Shown here one piece after another: positions 22,041-33,449 of a stretch of DNA of 64,000 nucleotides (its first letter is position 1; every line of letters starts with the position of its first letter). Below the pieces are notes generated by a model that did no database searches, was not told the origin of the DNA, and was given only the letters and a program-made list of their open reading frames with translations. Source of the stretch: Distichodus sexfasciatus (taxonomy: Eukaryota; Chordata; Actinopteri; Characiformes; Distichodontidae); NCBI GenBank assembly GCA_032718565.1, contig JAVGVS010000020.1:88501-152500 (forward strand), read 5' to 3'. The position numbers and the translations under genes are program-made.

Positions 22041-23600
22041 TATGTGCATGAAATTAATCAGAAATAATTTCACATACAGCGGAATGAATATAATCTCTGG
22101 TAAGTTCAAAGTCTTGTGATTCTGACAGCATGTGTGTGTGATTTCTGTAAGTTAAAAGGATTCTGAGTTAATAAAACACTAATTAATAAACAACGCAAAA
22201 TGCCAGCGTCAGCCTCAAAGAGTTTTAATAATAATATTCTTGGGGTTGTGGTCTCGGCTGGTCTCCAAATAAAATCCCGAGTCCTCTTTGTCCAAGTTCA
22301 CGACAAGACCGAGTACAAATACGGCTGAGCCTTTTGACTTTTATAACGTAATGATTCAAAATATGATCCCTGAAAAACCTCTTTTCAAATATGGACACGC
22401 TAAGGCAATAACATTACGCCTGTTTTCAACACTAAATGCAGCGTTCTTTCTATGTCATGCATGAAGTTTGAGCCGCTTCGTCAAAACCCGCAAAGCTATG
22501 CATGAAAGGTTAACTGTCATGATTTGTTAAAGAACACTGGGATTAAGTTTTGACTCAAAGCCATGAAAAAGTCAAAATAGCTTCGTTATGGTGGTCAAAA
22601 ATCGCCCCTAGCATTAAGTCATTTGCCACGCAGAGTTTGCGTTTTATAAAAGCCGACTTTTGCATAAAAAATGGCTTATGCATGTTTCTTATTGTAAGAA
22701 TGTTTCATACATGAGGCTCCAGGTGTATAAATCATGATTTGCCTAACGGCTGGGATTCAGACTCGCTGTGGTCATGTGCCACGCGTTTGGATTGCAGCCA
22801 GACGGAAGCTAAATTAAGTTAGTTGACAAAAATAGATTTCTTGAGGGCTGTGGCGTGAAAGTGGATTCTCACTCAGCTCTTGGGCGCCTGACTTAAACTG
22901 GCTACACACTTTGCAATTTTTACTGTCATACATGATTATTGCATGTTACTCGGTACAAGATGCTGTTCTGTTAGAGCTTGTGCCAGACTCTGCAATTTTT
23001 GCGTTGCATTCGAACTAAAAGAGCTATATGTAAGAAATTTATGGCAAGTCACTCATAAAATAAACCTAATATGTAACCATATAGGAGGATCTGCCAACCT
23101 ATCTGGCATCCTCAAATCTGGGGGAGGAGTGGGAAGGTAACAATGCGCTACAGTGTTTTGAATTTGACTGCAGTACCAGTTTTGGCCACAATCCTACATA
23201 TAGTTCCTATAACTTTGCAACAAATTGATTTAAAAACTGCCTTAAAGGTGTAGTGGCAATATCTTGCAAAACCTGTTAAAAAGTGCCTGGAGCAACAGAT
23301 GATTGGTCATGTAATCAACTCGTGGCATTTGTGGAAAAGAAACTGTTGAATTTACTCATTTTATTGTTCACTGTTTTATTGTTCATTATCATTTTATAAG
23401 ATATGTTAGCTTTGTTGAAAGTTTAATTTTCAATGTAACAGTGATACAATTTTGCATACTATACTTGCATTGTATAATAGTCCCAAAAATTCTTGAAACA
23501 AGAATAAAAATAATATGGTTTATTAAATAAATAGAAAAATGGTTAAAACCTTGTGGTGCACAAATAACATTTGGCTATAGCAGTGTTTATATTAGAGTTT

Positions 23601-23742
23601 GGGCAGCCTGACAGTGAACATTAGGTCTCTCGTTCTAATCCTGGTCTGGTAAATTTACCACTGAGGTACTCATTATCAAGGCACCATCCCCAATACTGCT
23701 CCCCAGGTGCTGATAGAGCTGCCCACTGCTCCTTCAGTTTTG
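23601..23742 (+). mobile_element. SINE family A (degraded)
   Basis: CTGGTCTGGTAAATTTACCA, ACTGAGGTACTCATTATCAA and GCTGCCCACTGCTCCTTCA mark an old family A copy in plus orientation. Confidence 0.75.
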
Positions 23743-24283
23743 GTAGTAACTGCAGAATCAAATATCTTGTGAAAAAATCTTTGAAAACATTCTTTCAAGA
23801 CATCGCCCACAGACCCCGTCTGCTAGATAAATCTGTGTAATGCAGCAGCAAAACTGCCCAATTAATTTAAGATTAGCAGACAAGAAGAACCACATTTCTT
23901 TCACGTTTCATGTTTCATGATGTTCTTCTTCAAAAACCTTGCACATTTTTGAAACTAGGTGATGTAATAAAGCCCTGTTTGCTGAAAGCCTTTGACTCGG
24001 CCACTACAATACAAGTCCTGATGTCTTTGAAACATTTCAAGCTGCTGTTTCAGGTTTGCCGTTACCAGATTTCTGAGAGTGCATTTCATATTTTCTTTGA
24101 TCACAGAATAGTAGATCACATATGTGACATCTGCTAACTCAAAGACTTGGTCAGATTTTTGCTTAAAAAAACAAACAAACTGGAAATATGGACTAATAGT
24201 TGGTTCACACGGTTAATTTAACATATTGCTACTGTTAAAATTGCTGTGACTTCATAATTGAGAAAAATAACTTACATTCATAT

Positions 24284-24712
24284 TGTAAGATCTCAGCCCA
24301 GACCAAGGGAGGACTCCACCTCATCAGAAAGGCCATCTGACCAGGACTCCAGTTCCAGACCTTCACAATTACCCCAGACTACCAGATCAGCATCACCAGA
24401 ATTCTAACCAATCATATCCACATCATCTGTATTTAAGGACTTTCATTTGCAACCATTCCCTGTGAAGTATTGTTATGCCTAGTGCAACTTACCGAGCGTT
24501 CTTTGTGTTTGCCTGCCTCTGTTTTGACCCTTGCTTTCTGTTTTTGGATTACCCCTATGCTTCTGGCGATTTGGATTTGTTTGCTTCATGGACTGTGTTT
24601 TTTGGTTCTGACCCCTGCTTGAATAAACTCTTGGTTTTTCGTCAATCTACCCCTGTGCCAGCGACCTGGTTCTGTCGACTTGTTTGTTTGGGTTCACCTG
24701 CCGGTTGTTACA
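24284..24712 (+). mobile_element. Solo LTR (probably Gypsy-type) with 5-bp target-site duplication
   Basis: A 429-bp element begins TGTAAGATCTC and ends GTTGTTACA (inverted TGT.A/T.ACA ends). It is flanked by perfect CATAT duplications at 24279-24283 and 24713-24717. Inside are CTGTATTTAAGGA (possible TATA region) and an AATAAA signal (24622-24627). The Pro/Cys-rich open frame (MPSAT...) is an LTR artefact. No internal retroviral genes remain, so it formed by LTR-LTR recombination. The Gypsy assignment is from overall resemblance to fish LTRs. Confidence 0.88.
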
Positions 24713-24744
24713 CATATTGCAAAAAAAAGATGCTTGTCTAAGGC

Positions 24745-25085
24745 CTTCTTGTCATTCCTGTATTCAGACGTTATTGAAAAGGCGCCCCAAATCCAGTACA
24801 AAAATTTCCAGCGAGCAATCTGCATGTAAAGTGTGTCAGCTTTATTAGAGTGAGCGTTGACGTGGCTCATATCTCACTGTAAATGCTGTAAAACTCTCAC
24901 CACGGGCCTGCATAAATATTTGACGAGCATGCACGAGGGAAGAACGCAGGGCTTCGGCAGATGAATTGCAGCAATCAATATGGATTTCCTGTTTCACTCG
25001 TGTTATTCTTTTCCGCGTGTGGCGATGGCGAACTGACGATCACATTCTGTGTAGTTATTGCCAACGCGAGAGGGTCAGGATCAAC
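24745..25085. other. Single-copy segment; candidate conserved non-coding element
   Basis: Repeat-free, with motifs such as TTGCAGCAATCAATATGG. No similarity elsewhere in the window. Confidence 0.35.
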
Positions 25086-25105
25086 TTTATATGTGCACGT
25101 ACAAT

Positions 25106-25200
25106 ATAAGGCCAGTTTCACAGACAACGCTTAAACCTTAGCCTAGACTATCTTTAAATTTCTGTGGTAAATATCCTTTGGTATTGCAACTAAGATCATT
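25106..25200 (+). repeat. Partial relative of the 20702 palindrome
   Basis: GGCCAGTTTCACAGACAACG, then CTTAGCCTAGACTA and GGTAAATATCC, resemble one arm of the palindromic repeat. Confidence 0.6.
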
Positions 25201-25874
25201 TTGGGAATATTTTTTCCCAGTGTAGATGGTATAGGGGCCAGAGAACAGCTGATTGTTACATTGAGACGATCTGCTTTTATGTTTTTCCATTTTTAGCCAA
25301 TTCACACCTTCAAATTCCCACACAGACTTATTCCTGATGTTTTGACAGACCCTGTTGGAAGTAACAGTGGGGAAATAACCCAAATCCAGCTCCTGAACCG
25401 TCTGCCTCGACACACCGCGGTCTGGTCCTCCCCAGACAAACCCATTCCTCCTGCAGATGTGAGTGATGCGGGATGCTGGGAAATCACAGGCTGCCCAATG
25501 TGCTGACGGCTTCCTCTGCATGCCTCAACGTGATGATGCTGCTGACAGCACCATGATAATAAAATTACAATGTTCCGTTTGAAGATTCAAACTATATTTC
25601 CATTATGCAACGCGTTTACCCAGCGTTTTGCATTAGTTAATCTTGGAGAATTATGCTTTCTTTTATTACATTGCTATTGGGCAGACATATTCAAACTGCA
25701 GAATATTGTTCAAAAATACACAACGTGTAGGAATAAAACTAAGGGAATGAAAAGTGAAGAGAGTGAACCAACAAATTACCATCTTTACCTACATAACTAA
25801 ATATTTTCAGTTTTTAAAAACCTGTTATCATCATCTTCCTTTTGGGTGCAGATATTGGCAATTTATATACAGAT

Positions 25875-25988
25875 CGAACACGAACACAGGGAGACCATGC
25901 AAGACCCCACGGCTGACCCAGGGATCAAAACCAGGACCTTCCCACTGTGAGGCCGCAGCGCCAACCGCTGTGCCACTGTTCTGCCCAA
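25875..25988 (-). mobile_element. SINE family F, 5' half
   Basis: Reverse complement of the family F head: GCCACTGTTCTGCCC, GGGATCAAAACCAGGACCTT (B-box side) and ACAGGGAGACCATGCAAGAC. Confidence 0.8.
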
Positions 25989-26629
25989 ATTCCCTTCAGT
26001 TAATTTAAATGAATATTACAGCAAAAGCCATAGTGAGATTTTTGTCTAAATGTTCTCACAACCTCAGAACATTATTCTAAGCAGTTTTTGGTCACAAAAC
26101 TGACAAATTGGCTGATGGTAAACACATCACATTGATATTTCTAAAATGAAGGATTTTTCCTTTAAACGGATCCTGTAACTGTACTATTTAGCTTTTCCTA
26201 GTAGTAAAATTCACTAATTGACATGCTACATTTACTGTTTTAAAACCAAACAAAATGAGAAAAGACATGGAATAAGAGAGAGACAGAGAGTGAGAAATAA
26301 AGTGATGTCTATCTATTTCACTCAGGGACATAAGACTCTGACTGTGTCCTTCTTCACAGTTCACACCTGCAGCACAACTTTAGGCTGGTGAACACACTCC
26401 GTCCTTTAGATTTCACCATAAAAGGAAAATAGACAGAGCAGGACACAGGGAATCCCATCAGCATGACTCTACTTTATGTTCTCACCGTAAGATGTAGAGT
26501 CCAGACAGAGTCATGAATATTCTAACAGTGGAACTACATTTCCAGAATTTGCATTACTGAGGCTTTACTGCTGCTCTTCCCACCACTGCGGAGCTTATCA
26601 CGACAGCAAGTCTTTATTAAAGGAATTCA

Positions 26630-26703
26630 TTTGCCCGGGTCAAACCTGTGGCTCACGCGCCAGCCTCAATGTGAGGTGGCAACGCTGTCCACCGTGCTGC
26701 CCT
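26630..26703 (-). mobile_element. SINE family F head fragment
   Basis: CCCGGGTCAAACCTGTGGC to CACCGTGCTGCCC matches the reversed head and B box, degraded. Confidence 0.6.
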
Positions 26704-27394
26704 GTTGGAGTATTTTTTATTTAAATTTGACTCCAATTTTCATTTTTGCAGCAGATATACTATATATAAGTTTAAAATATCACTTATCGGCATTCTTTAT
26801 TATTAATAAACGGTATCACCTTCTAAAAATTCATACTGGTTACCCTTTAGACTTCCTATGCACAAAGCCAGGTCCTCAAAGTTTTATTTGACAACACTGA
26901 CATCGAAGAACCCTCAACCTCAACTCTGCCGATCGACTTTGACTCAAACTCGAAAGTCGATTGTGAAACAGATCATGATTTCAGCAATGCTCTTTTGGCT
27001 GAAAAATTCTCACAAAATCCTGATAGAGCTTCACCAGTAGACTGGAGGCTTGTAAGACTAACAAGCAAGGACGAAAGCTTGATCGTGGTTAATAAAATAA
27101 CTGAAAACAGAAAAATCTGCATTGGAAATTCTATACTATATCCATATTTCTTGCACCCAACATGTCAGTGTCCTTGACTGTCAGTGCCAAAGAAAGACAC
27201 ATTAAGACTTGGCAGATGTGCTGTACAATTAGCCTGTAGGGCAAACTCTTTACCGCTGAACAGATGACAGCATTAGCCTTGAACAGGGGAGAAAAGGAAT
27301 AGAATTCTTTAACTGTCCAAACTGCATCTACTTTCACATACTATTGATCCAAAAAAGGTTGTACAGCTTGTAAATATCAAGTGAATGGCTGTAT

Positions 27395-27735
27395 TTGAAT
27401 AGAACACTGGTTGTTTTGGTTATTTATCAGCTAAAATATAAGTTTTGTCTATGATAAGTGAGAATTAAACTGAAATGGAGCGTTTTAGTGAATGTTGGAG
27501 TTCCCTGTGAAAGTCGTACGTGCTAACAAACAGAACGCATGTGTTTACATCGCAAAAAATGTCATGCATGCGACATGATTCCTCATGGTGAAAGGTCAAG
27601 TCACATAGCTTTCAGAAAACCGCAAAATGTGCAGGGAAATGAGAGACTTGTTAAGAAGAATGGAATTGATGGATAGAATTAATCAATCGGAACTAGTTCT
27701 GAGTTGGAACTGGTTTTCGATTCCCACACAACTAA
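27395..27735 (+). repeat. Dispersed repeat family D, 3' part
   Basis: It matches 11440-11815: TTATCAGCTAAAATATA, TTTAGTGAATG, CATGATTCCTCATGG and GAACTGGTTTTCGATTCCC at its end. Confidence 0.75.
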
Positions 27736-27779
27736 CACGGCTAAATGCTTCTCATTACCCTGACGCCTATAGGTTTAGC

Positions 27780-28320
27780 ACGCTCATAACAGCTCTCGAC
27801 CGCGTATTTATGCAGATTCTTGTAAATGAATACTTTTTGGTAAACGATCCGGCGTGAACGAGGTTTGAAAACAGAGAGGGGGAAATAGCCATTTCTGTAA
27901 ATACCCTGCTATGTGTAAACATGGCTTAAGAAAACCTGAGAAAAACCATGGGTTTGATGTTTTAGCTGTCTAATGACATTTTTGTATTTGAATAATCCTC
28001 ATAAGGAGAAGAAAATGCTTTCATAGATAAATTTCAGGTTTTATGTGAGAAACTATAAGAGGTAAAATATTTGCTTTTTGTTTGCTGAGGTTAGATTTAG
28101 ATGTAGCTATAGTGTTTTTTACATTCATGCAGATATTTTTATTAACACATAATTTAATACGTTTGGGCCTTTTGTTTACCCATAAATGGAGTTTTAGCCA
28201 CCTCAAACACATACTTTTAGAAACGCCCTCCAAAGTGAAGATTTTTCAAAACGTTGGATTCCGTGAATACGTGTAGACGAGTTAAACACAGTTTCCTTAA
28301 AACGATGACGTTAGGGATGT
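27780..28320. repeat. Unassigned repeat-like region with an embedded family E remnant
   Basis: 27780-27990 and 28120-28320 look like ends of a fish DNA transposon (GTAAACATGG, GCCTTTTGTTTACCC). 27995-28115 is a diverged copy of family E (GAGAAACTATAAGAGGTAAA). Assignment tentative. Confidence 0.45.
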
Positions 28321-28449
28321 CACTAAGATTGAAAGACAGTGGGCTTAGCCTCTAGGGGTGTGGTTAGGGGTAGGGTTACACGCACACCAAAATTAGCCCT
28401 CCTAAAATAGACCTAATGATGTCCATGGATGACGTGTTTAGTTCTACTG

Positions 28450-28670
28450 TGTGCGTGCCTTAAATACCTTAAATTCTTTACATTCCACAAGTGACCATGA
28501 AGAAGGCTACTATTCACTGACAAAAAAAGTGGTAAACATTCAAGTTTGGAATCATTTTGTGTTCTACTGTGTACAGAGATTTTTTAACCGAATGTTCTAA
28601 TGCAATTAGAAAAATAAACGTATAAAAAAATATGCATTTATAAAAATATCCACACACGTGTAAGCAGTCC
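28450..28670 (+). repeat. Dispersed repeat family I, copy 1
   Basis: GAAGAAGGCTACT, TTGGAATCATTTTGTGTTCT and ATATGCATTTATAAAAATAT recur at 34510-34775. It lies 67 bases from the EGF exon on its downstream (intron) side. Confidence 0.75.
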
Positions 28671-28736
28671 ATTAGTCATTATGGTAATAAAAGGACATCA
28701 CAAAGATAGCAAGTGATAAATGAAGTTTAAACTTAC

Positions 28737-28810
28737 TTGGATCTGACAGGATAGAGTCTGTTTTGGGTAGGAACTGGTCACATCGAATACCTTGGAATCC
28801 TTCTTTACAT
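28737..28810 (-). CDS. nrg3: Neuregulin-3 exon: C-terminal part of the EGF-like domain and start of the juxtamembrane linker
   Basis: This 74-bp internal exon encodes 24 full codons, starting CKEGFQGIRC and followed by DQFLPKTDSILSDP. The first part contains cysteines 5 and 6 of an EGF-like domain (CxxGFxGxRC, with the Arg before the last Cys that EGF-family ligands need for receptor binding). The second part is the neuregulin-3 juxtamembrane sequence, known in that family as the linker between the EGF domain and the membrane. NRG3 is a membrane-anchored ligand of ErbB4. Splice sites read on the minus strand are a pyrimidine-rich acceptor ending CACCACAG before ATGTAAAG, and the donor CCAA/GTAAGT. 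The exon starts on the third base of an Arg codon (phase 2), the position where NRG1 exons split at the same EGF cysteine, and ends after one base of the next codon (phase 1). No frameshift or stop is seen. It joins in frame to the microexon at 8502-8528. The paralogue (a or b) is not determinable. Confidence 0.95.
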
Positions 28811-30033
28811 CTGTGGTGAAAAAGAACAGATAATGACACATCAGAAAAACAGCAAGAAAAACATGCAAAACACCCACGCATTAGCATTCAACAGTATCGG
28901 ACAGCAGCGTTTTTGGCCATTAAGTCTTCAAGAAAAACAAGCAACAAAAAAGTCACTATGCAACTAGAATAAAAAGAGAAATTATTCAATTAACTGTCTA
29001 ATGGCCTGATTCTCGCTCTCACACTGTGCAGGGTCGAATTGAACAGAAACCTTCTCGATAGCGCCTGGTTTAATAACACCAACTCGCGAGCGATGGTCTT
29101 TGGAAAGATGATAATCAGCCTGAGCTCTCAGTTGGTGATGCTACTACTATTAGGACACACACAGCGACACTTATTCACGTTTTATTGAAATGCAAAACAG
29201 TGACGCAAGAGCGGGGGCGTGCATTGCATAGCTTCAGTCATGAGTCAGAAGTGTTGGTGGTTCTTAAAAAACTGGAAAGTAACTGGACATAGTTTACGTC
29301 AAATGCTTTTGACGTCTCTGGTCAGGGGGTAAATGACTCAGCTAACTCCGGGTGAAGCTGAATCGAAACAACAGACTGATTAATGATTGAGGATGTGAAT
29401 GTGATGCATGATGTGTTGTGTATTACTTTATTTTGTCATAATTTAAATGTGGAGATCCATATAAAAGTGATTAAAATGAGAATGTATTTGCAACTGTCTA
29501 AAAATTTCATCCAAACTTTCCATTTATCAATCCACTGATGAAAATGTAGATCCAATTTATGTTAAATTCTGGGTGAAATAATTCACCCTTAATCTCAAGA
29601 AAAATCAAGATTTTAAATTCACGTCCTTGAACATTTTAACTGCGCTTTTTAACACCACTCCAAACCCAAATGTAACTCTTTCCAAACCTTTTAAAACAAG
29701 CTGGTTTGTGCAAATTATGAGCTGTTTTGAGTTGTGAGCAGACTCTGCTCTCATGCCTAACAGACACGACTCCCAGTGGCTCTCCGGGTCTGAAATAACT
29801 TCTCGGATAAAGCGGGTTTCACAGATATCTTGGACATATTTCTTCCATCCCTTCCCCTCCCTTCTCCTCTAATTCCCATCTTCTCCAGAGAGCTGCTCCG
29901 GGATAATCTTCCCCTTCCCCCTTTTTTCATGGGCTCCAATTTGGAGGAAAGCCGGAAAAAGAGGACATGGGAGTTTGTGTGAAATCTTCTGACCTTTCTA
30001 GTACACCACGACGCTCAAACAGTGATAGAGAGT

Positions 30034-30129
30034 AACATCAATCAGAAACCTGGTAGTTTAAAACATAAAAACATAAAAAACCCCATAAAACTTTCATTTT
30101 TCAACTACCAGGTGTTTCTGATTGATGTT
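30034..30129. repeat. Inverted repeat able to form a 25-bp hairpin
   Basis: The arms 30034-30058 (AACATCAATCAGAAA + CCTGGTAGTT) and 30103-30129 pair fully except for a 2-base bulge, with a 44-base loop. It sits just before repeat family B copy 3. Confidence 0.8.
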
Positions 30130-30230
30130 GAATTGCACAAAATTGCATCACAGCATACTTTTGGCTGCTGCGAGATGGAGTTGGACGATAGAGTCCACCT
30201 TGGCAAAGACGGCAACAAGAATCTGTGGTC

Positions 30231-30580
30231 TCAGTCTTTTTTAAACAGAAAATAATGCTTTTACAACTGTCTGAATACATGACTGAGATTATTCTGTTGT
30301 GCATAAGGAAATACTTAACTTAAATACTGTTTAAACAATGTAATAACTACACACCCATATGTATACACAAAATTATTTATTAATACAATAACATCTCAAA
30401 AATTATTCGTTTAAACACAGTTGTGTAATTTTGTGATGGTCCCTAATCCTGCGGCGCTAAAACCATCAGGGACACATGGATTGCGAACGAGAGCTGGTGT
30501 TGTTAAGGAAATTAAACAGTATAATGGTGTTATTTGCTTTTGGAGTTGTAGTGTGTTGTGTTGATTGTTCTGCTCATTGA
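30231..30580 (+). repeat. Dispersed repeat family B, copy 3
   Basis: The longest family B copy, opposite in orientation to 1551-1880 and parallel to 3366-3562. Confidence 0.8.
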
Positions 30581-31344
30581 CATATAAATATGTAGGAATT
30601 AGTGTGAATGTTGAACAACAGACCAGCTTTACCGCAGTGACACTTCCCATGCAGAACCAACTCAGCATCCACACATTTACAGATCGGCTCCATAGATCGG
30701 CCCAATGCCACCGATAACCAATCCAGCTATTTGAGTCGTTATCGGACCGATATCTGTTCCACGTATAGGATCAGTGCCATCTCTACTTTTAATCAACATG
30801 AGCAGCAACAAGCTACAGCTGTAACCCCTAACTGGCCCCTCCACCCGCCTCCGCCCCATTTCAGTCCCATCGCTATAACGACTCCAATCCTTTATCGGGG
30901 CTATTTTTACCAAAAACACAAGGGTGAGGAGCGAGTCTTCTCTCCACACGCCAAGCACACGCAAAGCCTTTCATCGGCTCAGCACTTTCCTGCCGACTCC
31001 TTCATTAATATCAGCGAAGGCACTTTTCCAGGGCGCCTGGATGCTGCAGATTACACACTTGAAGGTCCACGAAGTGGTTTGGTTTTTCCTTTTTGGAAGA
31101 AGCCGCGTCCATTTGCAGATTAAGGAGCGAGAAACGATTAATTGGGAGAAAAACAGATTTCAAAGTAGCTCCAGAAGTCGTTTCCTCTTCGATAAGCAGC
31201 TGCAGTGGTGGAGCTCAGCAGGAGAAATCACCTGTGAGGAAGTTGTAAAAAACGCTGCTCGTAGCTGAGTCTGTCTCTCTGCCACTCCATCCCTCCTCTC
31301 ATTCTCCTTCATGATTTTGCTTTTCTGAGTTGTCACACTATTTG

Positions 31345-31985
31345 TTTCCTTTTTTTCTTTTATCTGGATTTCTTTCTTTCTTTCCCTCTCTGTCTGTTCG
31401 TCCTCCTTCCTTCTCTTCCCTTCTTCCCTCCCTTCCCTGTCTCTATTTTCTTTCTTCCTTCCTTGTCCATCTGAATCTTTTTATTTCTTTCCTATCTGTC
31501 TTTTTATTCTTTCCTTCCCTCCCTTCTCTGTCTCTACTTCCATCTTTCATCTTTTCCTATCTGTCTGCACTTCTTTCTTCTCTTTCATTCCTCCCTCCCT
31601 TCTCTATCTCTACTTCTTTCTTCCTTCTTTCTCCATCTGAATCCATCCATCTGTCTTTTCCTATCTTTCCGTTCTTTTTTTTCTTTCCTTCCCTCCTCCT
31701 TCCTTCCTTCTCTTTACGTCTTCCCTCACTTCTCTGTCTCTCTTTCGTTCATTCTTTCATGTACTCATTTACTTTTCGTCCATTCCTTTTTTTTTCTTCC
31801 ATTTTTTCTTTATTTTTTCCATTTCATTTACTTTCTTTTTTCCTTTCTTCCATTCCTTTTTTCTTCCTTCTCCATCTGAATTTCTTTTTTTCTTTCCGAT
31901 CTGTCTCTTCTTCTGTCTTCCTTCTTCCTTTTTCGTTCTGTTCTATTCATCCCTTTCTTTCTCTGTTGACGTTTTTTCTTTCAGT
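31345..31985. repeat. ~640-bp polypyrimidine block (TTCC/TTTC-rich)
   Basis: Nearly continuous C/T on the plus strand with CCTTCC and TTTCTTTC motifs. The 259-codon Ser/Phe/Leu-rich frame over it (31330-32109) is a composition artefact. Confidence 0.9.
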
Positions 31986-32069
31986 GATACCATTACAAGT
32001 CCTGGGATCTGAACCTGCGACCTTCCGATCATGGGGTGAACATGCTAATCATTACACTACCCACTTCCC
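31984..32069 (-). mobile_element. SINE family A head fragment
   Basis: GTCCTGGGATCTGAACCTGC, CTTCCGATCATGGGGTGAAC and ATTACACTACCCAC mark the head; the tail is lost into the pyrimidine block. Confidence 0.75.
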
Positions 32070-32967
32070 AGGAGCAGCCGGAGCTGAAAACATGCTGTTA
32101 ATGAGATGAGGTTCTACATCCAACCGTTAATCATTAAAACAGGGAAGAGACGAAGAAATCACAGTTAAGGCAAGACGACAGACGAAGAGGAGTTAGTAAC
32201 GTGCCCGCTCCAGTCTGTGGTGCTGAAATCAAAAGGGACGTTTATGTGAGGACTTCAGTCAATGCAGCGCAGCAGAGAGCAGAGAGATGTGACATTGGGC
32301 TCAGCGGGGGGGACTCATGTTACTCAGCGTGGTGTGGTGAAGACTCGTCTCTGACATTTCTGTCTTGCTCTCTCTCGCTCAGGCTTTTGTATGCCCCTCA
32401 CTGTCTCTGTTGCTGGTTGCACATATAAAATATGTTAATATTACATGATAGGTTATGATTTCTTTTGATTGATCGAAGAGAGGTTTTTCTCTGTGATGAA
32501 GCCTTGCCACTTTACAGAGCCCTCTGGGTAAAAACTGCTCATGTTTCTCACAGCATGTGGTTGTTCTGGTCCACTCTCTCTCTCTTTCTCTGTCTTTCCT
32601 CCCCATCTCTCCCTCTCGCTCCCACACATACAACCTGCTGAGGAATATTCATTAGTCCTGAGACCAGCACTTGGAAATGGTAATCTGTCTGAAGGAGGAC
32701 ATATTGAGTATTGCTTGCTTTTTAATTATCGGCAAAGTCATTAATTAGGAGGAACAAACAAGGGAGCGGGTGTCGGATCATGTTAAGCCCAAGAAGAGGG
32801 GTGTGATGTCTGGGTGAGGGGCGAGGTGAGTTTAACGGGTTTATCAACAAGAAAACAAAATCCAAAACAAACAACAAAACTAAACAGGAAAGCAGAAAAC
32901 AAGAATTCAGAGACACTTAGACACTTAGTAAACTGATACCAGCACACAGACACAGGGAACAAGCCAA

Positions 32968-33290
32968 CCTCATTCATTCATTCATTCATTCATTCATTCA
33001 TTATCCAAAATACTTAATCCTTATCAGGGTCCGGGGGGGGGGGCCGGAGCCTATCCCAGGAACTACGGGCTGCAAGGCGGAGAACAACCCTGGGCCGGAG
33101 GCAACACACTCAAGGGCACACATTCATTCATTATCTTAACCGCTGAATCCCAACTGGGGTTGTGGGGGGACTGGATCCTATCCCGGCAACTTACGGGTGC
33201 AAGCTGGGGAACAACCCTGGGCAGGAGCCAACACACCACAGGACAAACTCACACTCACATTCACACCTTACGGGGCCAATTTAGACCTAT
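32968..33290 (-). mobile_element. SINE family F, two 3' parts in tandem
   Basis: A CATT-repeat tail (32970-33003) leads into reversed family F body (CCGGAGCCTATCCCAGGAAC). A second CATT tail and body start at 33121 (CTGGATCCTATCCCGGC) and end with GGGGCCAATTTAGA. The second insertion is nested in or stacked on the first. Confidence 0.8.
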
Positions 33291-33292
33291 AT

Positions 33293-33449
33293 TTCAATGT
33301 ACACTATGTTAGTGGCTAACGTTGGTTGCTAACGTACACTATGTTAGTTGCTAATGTACACTATGTTCGTTGCTAACGTACACTATGTTCATTGCTAATG
33401 TACACTATGTTTGTAGATAGCAACTATGCTTTTGTGAATTGCACCCCTG
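33293..33449. mobile_element. Palindromic element (family H), copy 2, with 5 tandem 23-mers
   Basis: GTACACTATGTT recurs five times at ~23-bp spacing, each joined by GTTGCTAA-type linkers. The right end AGCAACTATGCTTTTGTGAA matches the terminus of the copy at 18717-18810. The left end is degraded into the SINE tail. Confidence 0.8.

Larger units (their letters stand above)
8529..28736 (-). other. nrg3: nrg3 intron between EGF exon and microexon (20.2 kb)
   Basis: It is bounded by the donor GTAAGT (28731-28736) and the acceptor CAG (8529-8531), read on the minus strand. It contains a LINE 3' end, a solo LTR, a large palindrome, several non-autonomous DNA-transposon-like repeats, SINEs and AC arrays. 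The stretches 8580-9890, 22050-23590 and 23770-24270 hold AT-rich sequence in which I recognise nothing specific. Confidence 0.85.

Noticed and set aside
24475..24741. 88-codon frame starting MPSATYRAFF
   Set aside because: Lies inside the solo LTR (24284-24712).
25138..25521. 127-codon minus-strand frame with mixed composition, the least repeat-like long frame in the window
   Set aside because: Its 3' part lies in a palindromic repeat relative (25106-25200), and the rest matches no family I recognise. A protein search and RNA evidence would be needed; none can be claimed.
31330..32109. 259-codon plus-strand frame, Ser/Phe/Leu-rich, resembling a membrane protein
   Set aside because: It is translation of a CT-rich block ending in a SINE fragment. 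The apparent hydrophobicity follows from base composition.
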